Part shown: positions 33,695-45,860 of the stretch, one piece after another | How the letters are laid out: every line of letters begins with the position of its first letter | Position numbering within the stretch: position 1 is the first letter of the stretch | Assembly (NCBI GenBank): GCA_030549495.1 | Contig: JAUIRK010000889.1 | Coordinates: forward strand, 746,501-810,500 | Direction: 5' to 3' | Length of the DNA stretch: 64,000 nucleotides | Origin: Nectonema munidae | Taxonomy: Eukaryota; Nematomorpha; Nectonematoida; Nectonematidae | Notes under the pieces: model-generated | The model's database searches: none | Told to the model about the DNA's origin: nothing | What the model saw: the letters and a program-made list of their open reading frames with translations, nothing else | Position numbers and translations under genes: made by a program

Positions 33695-34734
33695 CTGATG
33701 AGGAAACAAAGATCTTAAATATTTTTGCACTTTTGTGCAAAGTTTTCTCCAAATACACTCATGAAACAGGAGCCAAAAGAAAATAAGATTAAGTTGAAAT
33801 CTAGGTTAATTTGAAAACAATTAGGCAGAATATGAAATAGTCTCTCCTATATAAGTGCATTGATCAATCCTATAATCACAAAAACCTATTATATTTAAAA
33901 CACTTCCTAATGTACAACACCAAACTACTTTCAATATTTTCGAAACATTAATTGCAAAATCTTTGCAGGATTCATTTCTTATATATTAAATACTAAAACA
34001 CTAAATTTGAGTGATGATTGCTGCTTTCACAAATACACACGATTTAAATAAATGCACGGATCTAAATTTATGCTTTCTCCATTAAAATAATTACTTTTTA
34101 TATAAATGAAAGCAATTTGAAGTTTGCTGAAAAATGATCAATATTGTTAAATACTATTTTTTCATTTTTAGTATTTCAGAGTTTGCTCTACAGAAATACA
34201 TCTAAATATACAATAATATCGTGCATAGAAAACTAGGGAAATCTTAATTTTTATTAAGATTGAGTAAAGTTGTAGTCGTTTTGTATCGATTCCATCATCC
34301 TGGTTCTAATACCGATCGTCACCTTACTAAATCACATCTCGAAATATAAAAGATTGCTCTTACTTTGGATGCAATAACGAACATAATAAATAAAATACCT
34401 AAAATTCTGACCGTTTTAATGAAATTTTGAAAGTTTAGAGTGAATTTACAAAAGCACAACATTTTCATATATTTCAATAAAATTGTAAGTAAGTATTTTG
34501 TTTACAAAAGTTTTACAGTTAATACTAATAGAGAGAAAAAAACCATCCTAAGTTAAAGCACCAATAATTTAAATTTGGAATAAATCTCACGAAGTTCTTA
34601 TTTTGAAGGAAGTCGCTAAGAGATGTCAATCAGGCGATAGGAATATGAAGTGAAATAAAAGAAAAGAAGAATGATAATAATTGATGTAAAAGTGTAGTAA
34701 AATACATAAATTAAAATTTTACATTTTTCAGTGG
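33695..34734. other. Intergenic, nothing recognised
   Basis: AT-rich, with no gene or bounded repeat. Confidence 0.45.
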
Positions 34735-35160
34735 TCTGGCAAGATCACGGAAGACAGCAAAAAGAAACAACGAAATGTATGGAAAGTATATGTAACATAC
34801 AAATTAAGCGTTTTACAATTTAGTTTTGATTTTTTTGATGAACCCCAAAAATCAACTTCAAATGAAAATTTCTTAATGAAAATTTGCATATTTTCTAATA
34901 GGGTGCTGGATACAAAATATTTTAAATCTCAGAAAAAAAAATAAAAAAGTCGATTTTATGATCAAAATTTTTATCAGCTAGAAGCTATATTAGTGGTCTG
35001 GCAATACCATGGGAGATAACAAAAAAAACAAAGAAATGTATAGAAATTATATTTAACATATAAATTATACGCGTTTGTCAGACATACTATATATCTATAG
35101 TTTAGATTTTTTTGATGAACTTCCAATGAAAATTTCTTAATGAAAATGCATAACTATGAT
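34735..35160. repeat. Diverged tandem duplication, two units of about 260 bp
   Basis: TGGTCTGGCAAGATCACGG near 34732 and TGGTCTGGCAATACCATGG near 34994 begin two similar units. Both continue with GAAATGTAT(A/G)GAAA, TTTTTTGATGAAC and AAATGAAAATTTCTTAATG. The plus-strand reading TAKRNNEMYGK in unit 1 is not retained in unit 2, so it is not a gene. Confidence 0.75.
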
Positions 35161-35229
35161 TTAATATATATGCATATGATAAATTTACAAAATACGAGTA
35201 TACATATAAATACAATCAATGAAAAAGAA

Positions 35230-36090
35230 TGGAATTAACAGAGGCTTTAAAATTTCAAGGGCTTCTGAGGTCGAGCTTTGATTGAAAGGAGTTGACAAGG
35301 AAGAGCGTTTTCAAAAGTATTGTGCGAAAAAGTGACTTCTCAGTGATTTAAGGAATGTGAAAACAATGGTAAGCGAGTGAAATATTCATGTATAGAGTCG
35401 TTTTGAATGAAGAAAGTATTGAAAAATCCATTTTTGTAGCACGATTTAAAAAAAAATTAAAATGAGATAAATTGTTAATAGCAAAAATATTAATGCTAGA
35501 GAAAGATACATTCGAGTTTCGAAGAGTATTAAAAATGAAAAAAAAATTGTTGGTAAGAATTTAATTTATGTATAATTGTTAAACAAGACGACGCTCAAAT
35601 CAAATTACAAACAAGAAATGGGGAACTATAAAAGCATTATAAAGTAATTTTTTACATTGAAAAATTAAGGATTTTTCTATTTTACGAAAAATTCCAAGAA
35701 GTCGAGAAACTTTCATGTGTAAAGAGGAAATGTGTTTGAACCATGACAAATTATTAGTAAAAGTAAGATCTAAGTAAGTAAAACAATTCACTCTACTTAA
35801 AAGAAAACCATTCAGAGATATGTCAAAATTGCCTTCAATTGCTATTTTAGAAAAAACCATATATATATACACATTTGTTGAGGTTAAAAGAAAGTAGATT
35901 GTAATAACACCAATTTGAAATTGAGTTCAAACAAGCATTGCTCGTACTAGTGACGCAAAATTTGTTTCAAAAACGTAACAATAAAAAATACGAGTTTTGA
36001 TTAGGTTTAAAAGAAAATAACGCACTAATCTTTTGACATGAAACTAGTGATGAAGGTTTTCTAAGTATCTATAACATCAGGGATGCACAA
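35230..36090 (-). mobile_element. LINE fragment, C-terminal end of reverse transcriptase
   Basis: The reverse frame 35600-35872 reads EGNFDISLNGFLLSRVN, then CFTYLDLTFTNNLSWFKHIS, MKVSRLLGIFRKIEKS and LYNAFIVPHFLF. This is the thumb region of Jockey-type LINEs (INNxxLxxVxxxKYLGVxID..LSWxxHI, K..R..GILxKL, LYxxLIxPHLxY). Upstream codons around 35880-36080 carry more of the same domain in other frames. The ends are undefined. Confidence 0.75.
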
Positions 36091-36229
36091 CCGAAAAAGT
36101 GATTTCCAGGGGACGAAAAAGTCGTTCGCCCCCACCCCTAATAATTTTCAATTTTCTGAATTATATATCTTTTTTATAGTATTTATTAGACTTGTGTTTT
36201 CTTCTGATTAAATTTCGATATTACTTTTC

Positions 36230-36640
36230 TTGTTTTAAGGTTAATTTTTAGAATGAATATTTAAAACCTTTTTTTTTTTTCACCCCCCTCTTTTTTTTGC
36301 AAATTCACTTTTTGGTATTTTTTTTTAGAGGGAGTAATGTATCACATATGATTAAGAGCCACCCCATTTTTTTTGGAGGTGAATGTTTTTTTTTATAATA
36401 AAATATTAAAATACTAATTTTATATTTTAAATATATAACTTCTTTCTCCATTACTCCTACACCCACACCCGAGGAGAGGGGAGGGGGGGGGAGGGTAGTG
36501 ATTTATTTTTTTTTTTCCCTCTCACATTCTTTAAAAAAAAAAATTTATTTTTTTCTTCCCCCCCCCCCTTTAAAACCTTTCCCCCCCCCCCCCCCCCTTT
36601 GGGGGGGGAGGGGAAAATAAATTATTATTTAATAAAATTT
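36230..36640. other. Homopolymer-rich, probably low-quality sequence
   Basis: Long alternating runs of T, C, A and G, for example 20 C followed by TTT and eight G at 36580-36608, and several runs of 8-12 T or A. Composition changes abruptly at both edges. It resembles unpolished read sequence more than a biological repeat, though a G/C-rich structured tract is possible. Confidence 0.6.
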
Positions 36641-38234
36641 TTAATTAATTTTAGAATATGAAGATTATATAAGATGATTCTTTGTTTTTCTGTGTTACTA
36701 ATCAAACTTGGTAAAATTTCATAGCTAAAAATTTTAAAATTTAATTTTAAGCAACAATGCATTTGAGTACAGAGTAATCAATCCACCTAATCAATTCATT
36801 TGTTATAAACCAGGCTTGTTAACAATTAGTGAGAGGCTGAGAAATATCTTTTAGCTCCTAATCAATATTGCATCGGATAGTGGGGTTGTCGAATAATCTG
36901 CTGTAGGATAAATGAGATCTAACTGTATTACCAACGAATCCTCTATGCAACCCTTTCCATATGGCCTTTAGAAAACAAAGACATGTTTAGCCTTCCAAAA
37001 GATTTACAAAAGAGATCATTTTTAGTCATGGTATAAAACATACACTTGATTAGAGTATTGCATATCTTATAGACTATACAGGTAGACTATGACCATCAGT
37101 TTCAATAACTGGTAAATGGCAATAAGGATGGATAAAGACTTGATTACATCTTATGAGTAGTTTTAAAATATCTCAGGATCTCATTTAAAAAAAATAAATC
37201 AACATATAAACTACTGTACTAAAACATCGACACCATTGTTTATTTAAAAATTGCCTGAACAATCCAAATCTCAATGGGATAGATGGCATCTACTTTGTAT
37301 AAACCAGTTTGTCTAAATTTGGCTGTTTTGGCAATGCAACTTTTATATCATTACTCAATTTAAATCTGTTTCTGGATTTGTTTTCAATGGCAACATGGAA
37401 AAGAAAGCTCCGTCTCATATGTAGTGGCAAATCGAATCAGCTTTCAGAGCAAACTTTGCAAACATAAGACTCTCCCATTTCAATCGAAAAATCGCTATGA
37501 GATATTTCAGAAAAACATGTTTTGCACCTTCTCAATCATTAACCATATCAATAAACTGTTCTTTAATTAAAAACATTACAAATTACTATGACAAGAAGAT
37601 ATGGCCTCGATCGAGATTATAAACGGGTTTTTGATAAATTGGTAGTATTTTTCTAATTTTTGTAGATTAAGAAAATAAAGAGAAATTTCTTGGCATGCTA
37701 AACGGTATTTTATGGCCTCCAGGCAGTGGCGTAAACATGAGAATTGCCGCTCCGGGCGTGTCATAAATTTGACGCCTCTTTTTATTTAAAAAATTGGTTA
37801 AAAACGCATAAAACATTATTTATTTATAAATTAGTTTTATATAAATGCTAATAATAGAAAATAATTCTTTAATATGAAAATTAAAAAAACTGAAAAATTT
37901 ATTTATTACATACAAATATATTTTAAGTTCATGTTTCTTGTCATGCTTTTTGATACTTTTCTTTATCCTCTTGCGTTCATGATTATTTCTTTTGTGGCAG
38001 CCTTGTTCTCATTCATTACCAAATATTACGTACACTTTTATAAATGTCTATGGATTTTATTCATATCAGCTGCCTTAAGGCTTTTTGAATATTTCCCTTA
38101 AAAAAAAAATTCTATATTGAAAATATATTGTCTATTCTGTATAAATTTGTAAACATTTTGTCTTACTGATGTCACGAACTGTTCTTTTTTTCTTTATAAT
38201 TGTATGAATAAATCTTTCTTTCTTTCTATGAAAA
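36641..38234. other. Intergenic; possible transposon end at 37728 and LINE tail near 38200
   Basis: At 37728 the sequence CAGTGGCGTAAACATGAG, followed by AATTGCCGCTCCGGGCG, looks like a DNA-transposon terminus; no mate was found. At about 38150-38229 the sequence TGTATGAATAAATCTTTC followed by repeats of TTTC resembles the 3' tail of a LINE. The short frames 37576-37764 and 37874-38101 are not recognisable. Confidence 0.35.
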
Positions 38235-39110
38235 GGATTATAGCTTGTGTTTACCTTTATACCGAGTCGTCATTTTTAAGGTGGTGCATACAATGATTCA
38301 CTGGTTAAACTAAGCTATTTCACTCAAATTAAGTAGAAACATGGCGTTTAACAAGTCAATCAATGTGTTGCAAATTTTATAATGAATTTAAATATGCAGG
38401 CCATATAAATATTCATTAAAAAATTTAGTTAATCTTCGTCTTATTTAATTCTATTTTCATCATCGATCAATGATTGGAAATTTGTTTTCAAGAGTTTCAA
38501 AATCAAAAGACAACTTTTTCTTTTTCACTATTCTACTTTTAGTTGCATCTAATATTTTTATGCCACTCATTTTCTTTTCACACATTACACGCTTAGATGA
38601 ATGAACGCCTGAATATTGATTTTTACGCACACTTCTTGGTGTTTTCAATTGGAATTTATTGATGTGGTGTATCAATGATGCGTGCATAATATATCTTTAC
38701 TGAATGCATTGTTGACATTGAGGGTATAATTAGCGCATCGCTAAAACCACTTTTTTATGGAAAGGAATACATACAACTTGCGTTCTACCTTTTTACCCAT
38801 ATAGCATATACACTGTTTTAAGGGTTAAATAAGCTATTTTGCTCATATTAAGTGGATTCATTACGTGTAATACGTCAAAATATAGCAAATTTTATACTTA
38901 ATTTGAATATGTAAACTATTTTTGATAAATATTGATTTAAAACTTAAGTTAATCTACATCTATTAAATGCTAATTTCAAATTCATTTGTTGCTTTAAAAT
39001 TTCTTTTCAAAAACCATATTTTTATTCCAGCTATAATACTTTTCGTTACATATTGCGTTATTGACATTATATGCATAATTGGTTCATCATTAAAACCACA
39101 CATAACGAAA
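38235..39110. repeat. Diverged tandem duplication, units of about 530 bp
   Basis: Unit 1 starts near 38238 (CTTGTGTTTACCTTTATACC) and unit 2 near 38776 (CTTGCGTTCTACCTTTTTACC). Shared blocks in order include TAAGCTATTT(C/T)(A/G)CTCA, AATTAAGTAGA / ATTAAGTGGA, TTTATA(A/C)TGAATTT and AGTTAATCT. Later blocks are TTTTCA(A/T)AA and TTGACATT...ATAATT. The reverse frame 38460-38687 lies in unit 1 only and is not preserved in unit 2. Confidence 0.6.
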
Positions 39111-39411
39111 AAGATGAGAATTCACATTTATCTATCCTTTTACTATTAATTATTGTTTGGTAAATTATGTAACAATCAAAAGGTAAAAATATACTAATCT
39201 CTACAGTAAATGGTATTATTAAAAGAGGATGAATGTTTGGAGGCATTAAGTGGTCATTAATTTTTTTGCAATTAAATTTGAAGGAAGTTCATTTTAATCC
39301 GTTTTTATCATATTATATTTTTAGTGATAAATATTTGAAATGGCTTATTTCTATTTATTTTGATTAAATAATATAAAATTAAAAGAGTAGAATAATTAAT
39401 AAGTGTTTTAA

Positions 39412-39542
39412 CCCATTTACGGCCAATGTTCCTATTTTGGAACATAAGTAATTTCATCTTCGTCTGCTTTTTTCAATGACTTTGAATATAAATCGTCTGC
39501 GTTTTTTTTAGATATCGTCTGCTTTGCTTGGCCTTAAATGGG
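39412..39542 (+). mobile_element. Small TTAA MITE with internal palindrome, 131 bp
   Basis: Preceded by TTAA (39408-39411) and followed by TTTAA. Ends are CCCATTTACGGCC and GGCCTTAAATGGG, near-perfect inverted repeats. The palindrome TGTTCCTATTTTGGAACA is at 39427-39444. Three spaced copies of CGTCTGC follow (near 39463, 39494 and 39517). This is the best-preserved member of the family. Confidence 0.85.
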
Positions 39543-41723
39543 TTTAAATGTTTTAGTACTATTTGTTTTGATGAAATGTTATGGCTAAAGTAAGCATTTT
39601 CATTAAAGATTAATTAATGTAAGCATTTTGCTTTGGATAATTATTAATCTCATAACTTTCTTAATAGAGAATCTTACTGATGATACTTGGCTTTTTTTAT
39701 CAGTAACATGTGTGTTATTACCAGGAGATGTAAACACATATTCAGTCTGAATGTTCAAAGTTGTTTTCCTCATCAAATCATTAGTGATTTAATTACAAAA
39801 AAAATTCTATTTCATCATCTAAAAGAATCTCTTTCATGCCAAAAGAAAAAGATGGTCAGATTCAATTCAAATTATAAAATTATCTTGATCATATGACCAA
39901 ATCTTCACATACTGACATCTGTGACAGTTTTGTAAATCTGACCGATTGATAATTTTCAAATTTCCTATCATTCTTAGTGAAATTATAATTTTAATCTTAA
40001 CTGATAAGTTAAACCCTTAACGATTTTTTATACCCAAAAGGAATATCTTCTTGTTCATGGTCAAAATCTTTTTTGAAACACCCAATATTAGATCATTACA
40101 CGAATTCCTTTATTGCAACATGGTAGATCTTCAACTCAGTCAAGATATATACTCCCTTTCTCAAAATTATGTAGACGTCGACCATTAAAGCGGGCCTCAA
40201 AAGTTACTATTGAAATTTTCTTTTGACCACACGTTCTCTTTTCTACGTGATTTCAAGTTGGTTCTTTCTCTCATACTCATCTTCTCTAAATTTTAAAAGG
40301 CGTTCTCTTATCTAAATAAATATTTCATACACAATATGATTGAAGAAAGTATAATCAAACCAAAATATAAATTAAAATTATTTATTTGCTCTATACAACC
40401 AATATATAACGAATTCACAGAAATGATTTTATGGGAAAAAATTGTCAAGCCTACATCATTAATTCAATTGACACTTCCATAAATTAATATTCAACCATTT
40501 TGCCATATTGGAGAAGAGAAATGGAATAAGAAATAGTGAAATAAGTTATTTTTAGAGAGGATTTTCATCATAATCTACAAATTGTTTGACGATTTACAAT
40601 GAAGGAGCAATTTTTATCAATTATCAAGAGTGTATTTAATATAGACGTTGAGTAATAAATTATCTACGGATAAATTCCAAATTTTATACACATAGAGGAT
40701 TAATTCCTATTTTAATCATTTTTTACTATAATTTATCATTACAAAAGCTGAATTTATAAAATGTTTCTTTAATTAAAAATTCAATCTATAATGATTCTAA
40801 TATTAAAATTCTAAACAATCTATAAGATATAAACTGGCCTCTTTTTTTAATGGGAATATTCAACTTTTTGTAAATTTTCAAAATTTCTCGATAAAAAAAT
40901 CCTTGTGTAAAAGTTATTACATTTCCCAATAGCATGCACAGTGCTCTTTGTCCAAATGTTTCGTATGTAACAAGTGTTGACATATCTTTTTCTCTTTCCC
41001 AATAGTTTACTCCTTTGTTTATTTTCTCTCTGAATTAATTTGAAGAAATTATGTATTGCATTCTTTATATGTGCAGGTACTCTTGTTTGATTATTACATA
41101 TACACATTGCATTTTATGTATACATATTTCAATATGCTTCTACACTCACTATTTGTACATTCAACGTTACTTCTTTTAATTGTATGGCATCTTTATTTTC
41201 TCGTTATATTTGTTTGTTGACTTTTACTGGTTATGCATGCTAGCGGATTAATCGCTTTTGATTATCCAAGATTATCACAATTTATCTATGATTTATTTTT
41301 TTTTCTATTATTATGATCTTTGCATTTCCACCTCTACCGTATCCTGTATTGAATCTCTCTTTTATCACATATAACATCAAAAATAAGTTATTATTCTTCT
41401 TCTTCTTAATCAAAAACACGCAGGCTTTGATTTCGGAAATCGCAAATTTGTTTGATAAGAAATCAGCATTGTCAATTTAGTATAAAAAATGGTTATGTTT
41501 TTTTTAATAAAAAGAACATTTTCCGACCGTAAATTTAAATTTCATTTTAGCTATTTTTAAAATTTAATTCCGAAAACTGAGACATAATGAAATCATGCAT
41601 GGTTTTAAGATCAAACTATATTTTATTTTTAGTATAATGTGAATATAAGATAAATAACTGTCAAATTTATTATATTCGGTATTCGCTACAAGCAATAAAA
41701 CTTAAGATAATTCTTTTTAATAA

Positions 41724-41860
41724 CCCTTTCGTGACCACTGACTAGTGTATCATATATGATACACAAACAATTTTACCTTCGTATGCTTTTTCAAATAGTT
41801 TTGTATATGAATCTTCTGCTTTTTAATAAATATCGTCTGATTTTTCTAGTCAGGAAAGGG
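41724..41860 (+). mobile_element. Small TTAA MITE with 20-bp perfect palindrome
   Basis: Ends are CCCTTTCGTGACC and the complement-matching CTAGTCAGGAAAGGG, followed by TTAA. The perfect 20-bp palindrome GTGTATCATATATGATACAC is at 41745-41764. Then the common framework follows: TTCGTATGCTTTTTCAAAT, TGAATCTTCTGCTTTT, AAATATCGTCTGATTTTTC. Confidence 0.85.
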
Positions 41861-42045
41861 TTAATATTTTATTTGAATTTATCAGCAATCAAAATTTTAA
41901 TTGCCATTTTCTAAAAATTAGCCATGTTTATTGAAAAAATTAAATATATATGTGAGAAAGAAGTTCAAAACTGTATAAAATTATAAATGTTCAAAAGAAT
42001 ATCTAACATAGACAATAAGTTATAAGGTTAAGTACAGATAGTTGA

Positions 42046-42190
42046 AGGCATAAGTGAGGTTGCTTAGATAGTGGCTTTCGATAACTCAAGGTCTTGGGTT
42101 AAATACAGCATCTACCCTTTTTTCCTCATAGTTCGATATAAGCAGCGCAATTGTGCCTTCTTGACGAAAACATCCAATACTAACTTCACC
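42046..42190 (+). mobile_element. tRNA-derived SINE, copy 3
   Basis: Plus orientation. It contains TCGATAACTCAAGGTCTTGG, a degraded B box (GGGTTAAATACAG), and TTCGATATAAGCAGCGCAA with TTCTTGACGAAAACA. It is inserted in the satellite-bearing element. Confidence 0.75.
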
Positions 42191-42639
42191 TAATATCAAA
42201 TTTCCTTCCAAAATTGCAGCTAGCGATTTTAGAAAAAGTCTTTAAATTTAGACGGATATTGTTTAGCCAATTTTGAACAATAGCTTTTTAGTTGTGTGGA
42301 AGGGGATGTTTTCTCATTTTAATAGAATATTAGGAGCTCGGCAAAGCCCCGGAGGCATTAATATATGCCGAGATTGCTTTGACAAGATTACTATGTATTT
42401 AACTGTAACGTTTTTATGCTCCAATATCGTTTAAATAAAATATTGATTTGCTGAAATTTTAAATATAGATAAGAGTATAAAAAAATAAAAAAAAGTTTGA
42501 GAAAAGAAACTCAGTACCCATATTATATGTCGATACAAACGGAAAGACAAATACAGATTTATACAATATATCCGATCATATGGAAAGTTTATAATAGTTA
42601 TTGCACGTGTCTTAAGAGTTCTTAAGGGTGGACGTTGTA

Positions 42640-43295
42640 AAATTGAAAATTTCTTATGATACGTCATCTGTAACGCGGTAATTGTCAATCATACTTTGTT
42701 ATGCCGTATAATTGGTATAAAAGGAAAATATTCCTACTTGGCCAAAAAAGGTATATATGATCAAATTTTGATTCATTTCTCTGCAGTGTGCGAGAAACGT
42801 TTTTTACCAGAGGGTGGAAAAATATATAATATTTCTGTAAAAGAAATTTTATTGTTTAAACACCCAACTAAATGGGTTAAAGTTTTCAAACAATCCTTCT
42901 AAAAAACATTGCATTGAGATTCCATGGTTTCAACCTTCGAAGTGCGCTGAAGCTTCTCTCGCTGAAAGCAACTGATGCAGGTGATGATAAGTTGAGTTAA
43001 AGCATGGAAATGTATGCCATGATTAATTAGATAGCTTCACTCAGTGATCTTCATTTTTCAAAAATCAAATGATAACGGCTGTTCATCGCTACTATTGTAT
43101 ATACTGGAAAACCTTGCTGAAGGGCATAAAAGTCATAACAAAAAAGGAATTCGTCTCATCAAATATACCAAAATCATCATAAATATAACTAGAATAAAAG
43201 AGAGTGCAAAAAACCATGTTGACTCCTCTGAATTGGTAAGGGGTGGAACTAAATCTTCTGCATCTTCTTTTAAAAGTATCCATGTTTCTCTGTAG
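42640..43295 (+). other. Unrecognised open-frame region
   Basis: Two plus-strand frames (42696-42902, 68 codons, and 43044-43295, 83 codons) lie in sequence of higher GC than the flanks. The first contains FLPEGGKIYNISVKEILLF. The stretch between them reads IALRFHGFNLRSALKLLS in a third frame. The second contains YILENLAEGHKSHNKKGI and SSELVRGGTKSSASSF. The pieces look like a decayed single coding sequence, possibly a transposon protein or processed gene copy, but I recognise no family. There are no splice sites that link them convincingly. Confidence 0.3.
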
Positions 43296-43899
43296 ATGTG
43301 ATATTTTTCTTATAAAAAGTCCAAAATTTAGGTTACTATAAAAAAAGGTTGAAATAAAATGTTTTGAATATGAAACTCTCTCACTCTACCTGAATAATTG
43401 GCCAATCTTTACCTTCAAGATTCTCTTTTTTACCATGGGAATATATTTTACAAGCTCTAAGTAAGATTTTTAAAATGTAAGATATACAAAGTTATGTGTA
43501 CTTAAATTTTAAAAAAACTGGAGAAACTTTTCACAACTTTATTACATATTTAAGTATACAATTCACCATGTCTAAAATTTAATTTGTTTTAGTAAATGAA
43601 AAGGTTCAAGTTTTTTGTATAGCGCGATATTTATATTATTTTGAACCTTTTTGTTTTTATCTTCTGAAAAAGTTTTTCTTGAAAAGATTGATAAGAATGA
43701 GCTTAAAACAATGAAAATGGGAAACACAGTTCCTACTAAAATATATTCTTATTTCAAATCCTAAAAAAAGTTTTTTCTTTATTTTGGAAATTTGTTTTAT
43801 TCTTTCAAAAAAAAATTTATTTATGAAAAACAAGAAGCATACTATTTTCTATACTTAATTCCCCAAACAAATCAAATAATCTTGAGCTTCTATAAAAAA
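43296..43899. other. Intergenic, nothing recognised
   Basis: AT-rich with A and T homopolymers. Confidence 0.45.
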
Positions 43900-45860
43900 T
43901 TTTTTATAAATTGTCAATCCAAGTTGAAGTTTTTGAAAAATATTCATAATGAGGATAAATGACATTCAAGCATTCTCTTTTTTGAAAGCCATACAAACTT
44001 AACCTTTGCAGTAAGAGCTCGTAAGGAATTAAATCAAATGCCTTGCAAAAATCTATAAAAGCAGTCAAAACCTAATAACCTGCTGAATATTTATCAATAA
44101 TTGGATTTATTAGCAAAGATAAAAAGAGATTCAGTGCTATTAAATTTTCTAAAACCGAATTGAAAGTCATATAGTAAGCCATTTGAAGTGAAGAATAAAC
44201 TAATTTGTTTGAAAAGTAATTTCTCAAATATTTTAGAGAGAGTTGGAATTATGGAAACAGGTTTATAGTTGTCAATGTTGAACTTATCACCTTTTTTGAA
44301 AATGGGATGTACTTTATTAAGCTTAAACACGTCAGGATTGATAGAAAATTTGAGGCAAGTATTTAAACCTATGAGAAAAAATTTTGCTAAAATGTTGATC
44401 ACTAATTTGATATGGTACATTGGAATCCCATATAGGTCAGTACTTTTATTAGGTTGAAAAGAATTTCCAACTAGTAAAACATCTTGCAGAGAAAACTTAA
44501 CAAAAATCAAATTCAAGTTCAACATTATTCAAAAAATTAAAGCTATTGATATTTTGATATGAGGGGTGAATATTAATTGTGAATTTATTATTAAAGTGAT
44601 TAGAAAGCTCAATTGGTTGATCAAACGCACTCTTCATAATCGAGTTCAATTTTTAACTTGGTTGAGGTATTGAGTACTGCATTAATTTGATTCCATAGTT
44701 ATTTTGGTCTAGTTTCTTCAGAAAAGTATTTGTAATAATATTCATTCTTTAGTTTTCTTGATTACCATATATCTGATACTAACATACTTGGTTTTCAACT
44801 CAAAATTATGAGATTTGTTCAATTTCAAAAATATCTTATTTCTTTCTTTTATCATTTTTAGGAGTACATTATTCACCCAAGTTTTATTAGCCCTTTCATA
44901 ATAAAGACATTATGATTATTATTTCATTGGGATTATGAAAAGTACTTTGCAAATACCTATGCCATTCAAAAGATGAGACTGATTCAATGAAAGTGTCTTT
45001 ATGGAAAATCTCTTTTTATTGATCATTTTTACAGAACAAACTACAATCAAAGGAAATTAAGACAGGTAAGTGATCAGGTATATGAAAATTAATCTTGTAA
45101 GAATTATAATTACAAAAACTAAAAGGGATGAATACATTGTCAATAAGTGATAAACTACAAAAGCGAGTATACTTAGAGATTGAATGTTTGAAGGAGTTGG
45201 ATAAGCATATATTTAGGAATGATTTCACAAACAAATTGTTCATAATTTTGGACAAATCAAAATTAAAGTCCACAACAAAAATGCTCATTTTCTATTCATA
45301 TTTATAATTCAGGATAAACTCTTCAAACTCTGGCATAAAAGAATCAATTTCATATTTATCACCAGAAGGTTTTCGATATATATTGTTAACAAAAAGTATT
45401 TTAGAAGCGGATAAATAAACTCCTATGGTGAAAACTTCAAAATACTTGCTGTTAACATGTATGTCACACACAATATATTTGTCATCATGAACATAGAAAG
45501 CTAGAGCCGAATGGGAACTCAACGATGGAGGTTGACAAACTGAACTGTAGATAGCAATGGTAAAAGTCTTGACAATATTTTTAATCCAAGTTTCTTGTAA
45601 GCAAATTACATGTGAAAAGTCATTGTTATAAGCACAAAATGGATCAAGAAAGACCAATAGAGAACTATACTTAGAATTGAGTGATTGGATATTGAGAGAT
45701 GATAAATTAAATTTATATAACTTTAGACTAGAGGGTCTTGTAAATTAGTAATAGTAGAAGAATAAATGTTTTTGAAAAAGGTAGAATCACTAAAGTGGGG
45801 AATATTAAACAAATCTTTGTTCATAATGAAAGACATAGATATATCCTATATTATAAATGA
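43900..45860 (-). mobile_element. LINE, endonuclease and reverse transcriptase, 3'-truncated
   Basis: Reverse-strand reading from 45700 down. The endonuclease part has VICLQETWIKNIVKTF (catalytic QETW) and LAFYVHDDKYIVCDI, then FVNNIYRKPSGDK, FVVDFNFDLSKI and FCNYNSYKINFHIPDHLPVL (DH). The linker is decayed. The reverse transcriptase has IFKKGDKFNIDNYKPVSIIP, TLSKIFEKLLFKQIS, FQFGFRKFNSTESLF and, near 44040, FIDFCKAFDLIPYELL. The catalytic FADD box and 3' end are missing. Several stops and frame changes. Jockey-like by motif content. Confidence 0.85.

Larger units (their letters stand above)
39650..42330 (-). mobile_element. Satellite-bearing TTAA element, old and nested copy
   Basis: Reverse-oriented and diverged relative of 17515-20034. 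Shared blocks in the same order include TTTTTTTATCAGTA near 39692 and ACATGGTAGATCTTC near 40118. Further blocks are TTCAAGTTGGTTCTTTCTCTCATAC near 40250 and a few decayed satellite units at 40440-41600. Then come TAGCCATGTTTATTGAAAAAATT near 41920 and GCAGCTAGCGATTTTAGAAAA near 42220. A small TTAA MITE (41724-41860) and a SINE (42046-42190) have inserted into it. Terminal CCC repeats are lost. Frames at 39687, 40786 and 40847 lie within it. Confidence 0.65.

Noticed and set aside
34735-34800. Plus-strand exon-like piece after TTTTTCAG
   Set aside because: The sequence belongs to a tandem duplicated repeat and the reading is not kept in the second unit.
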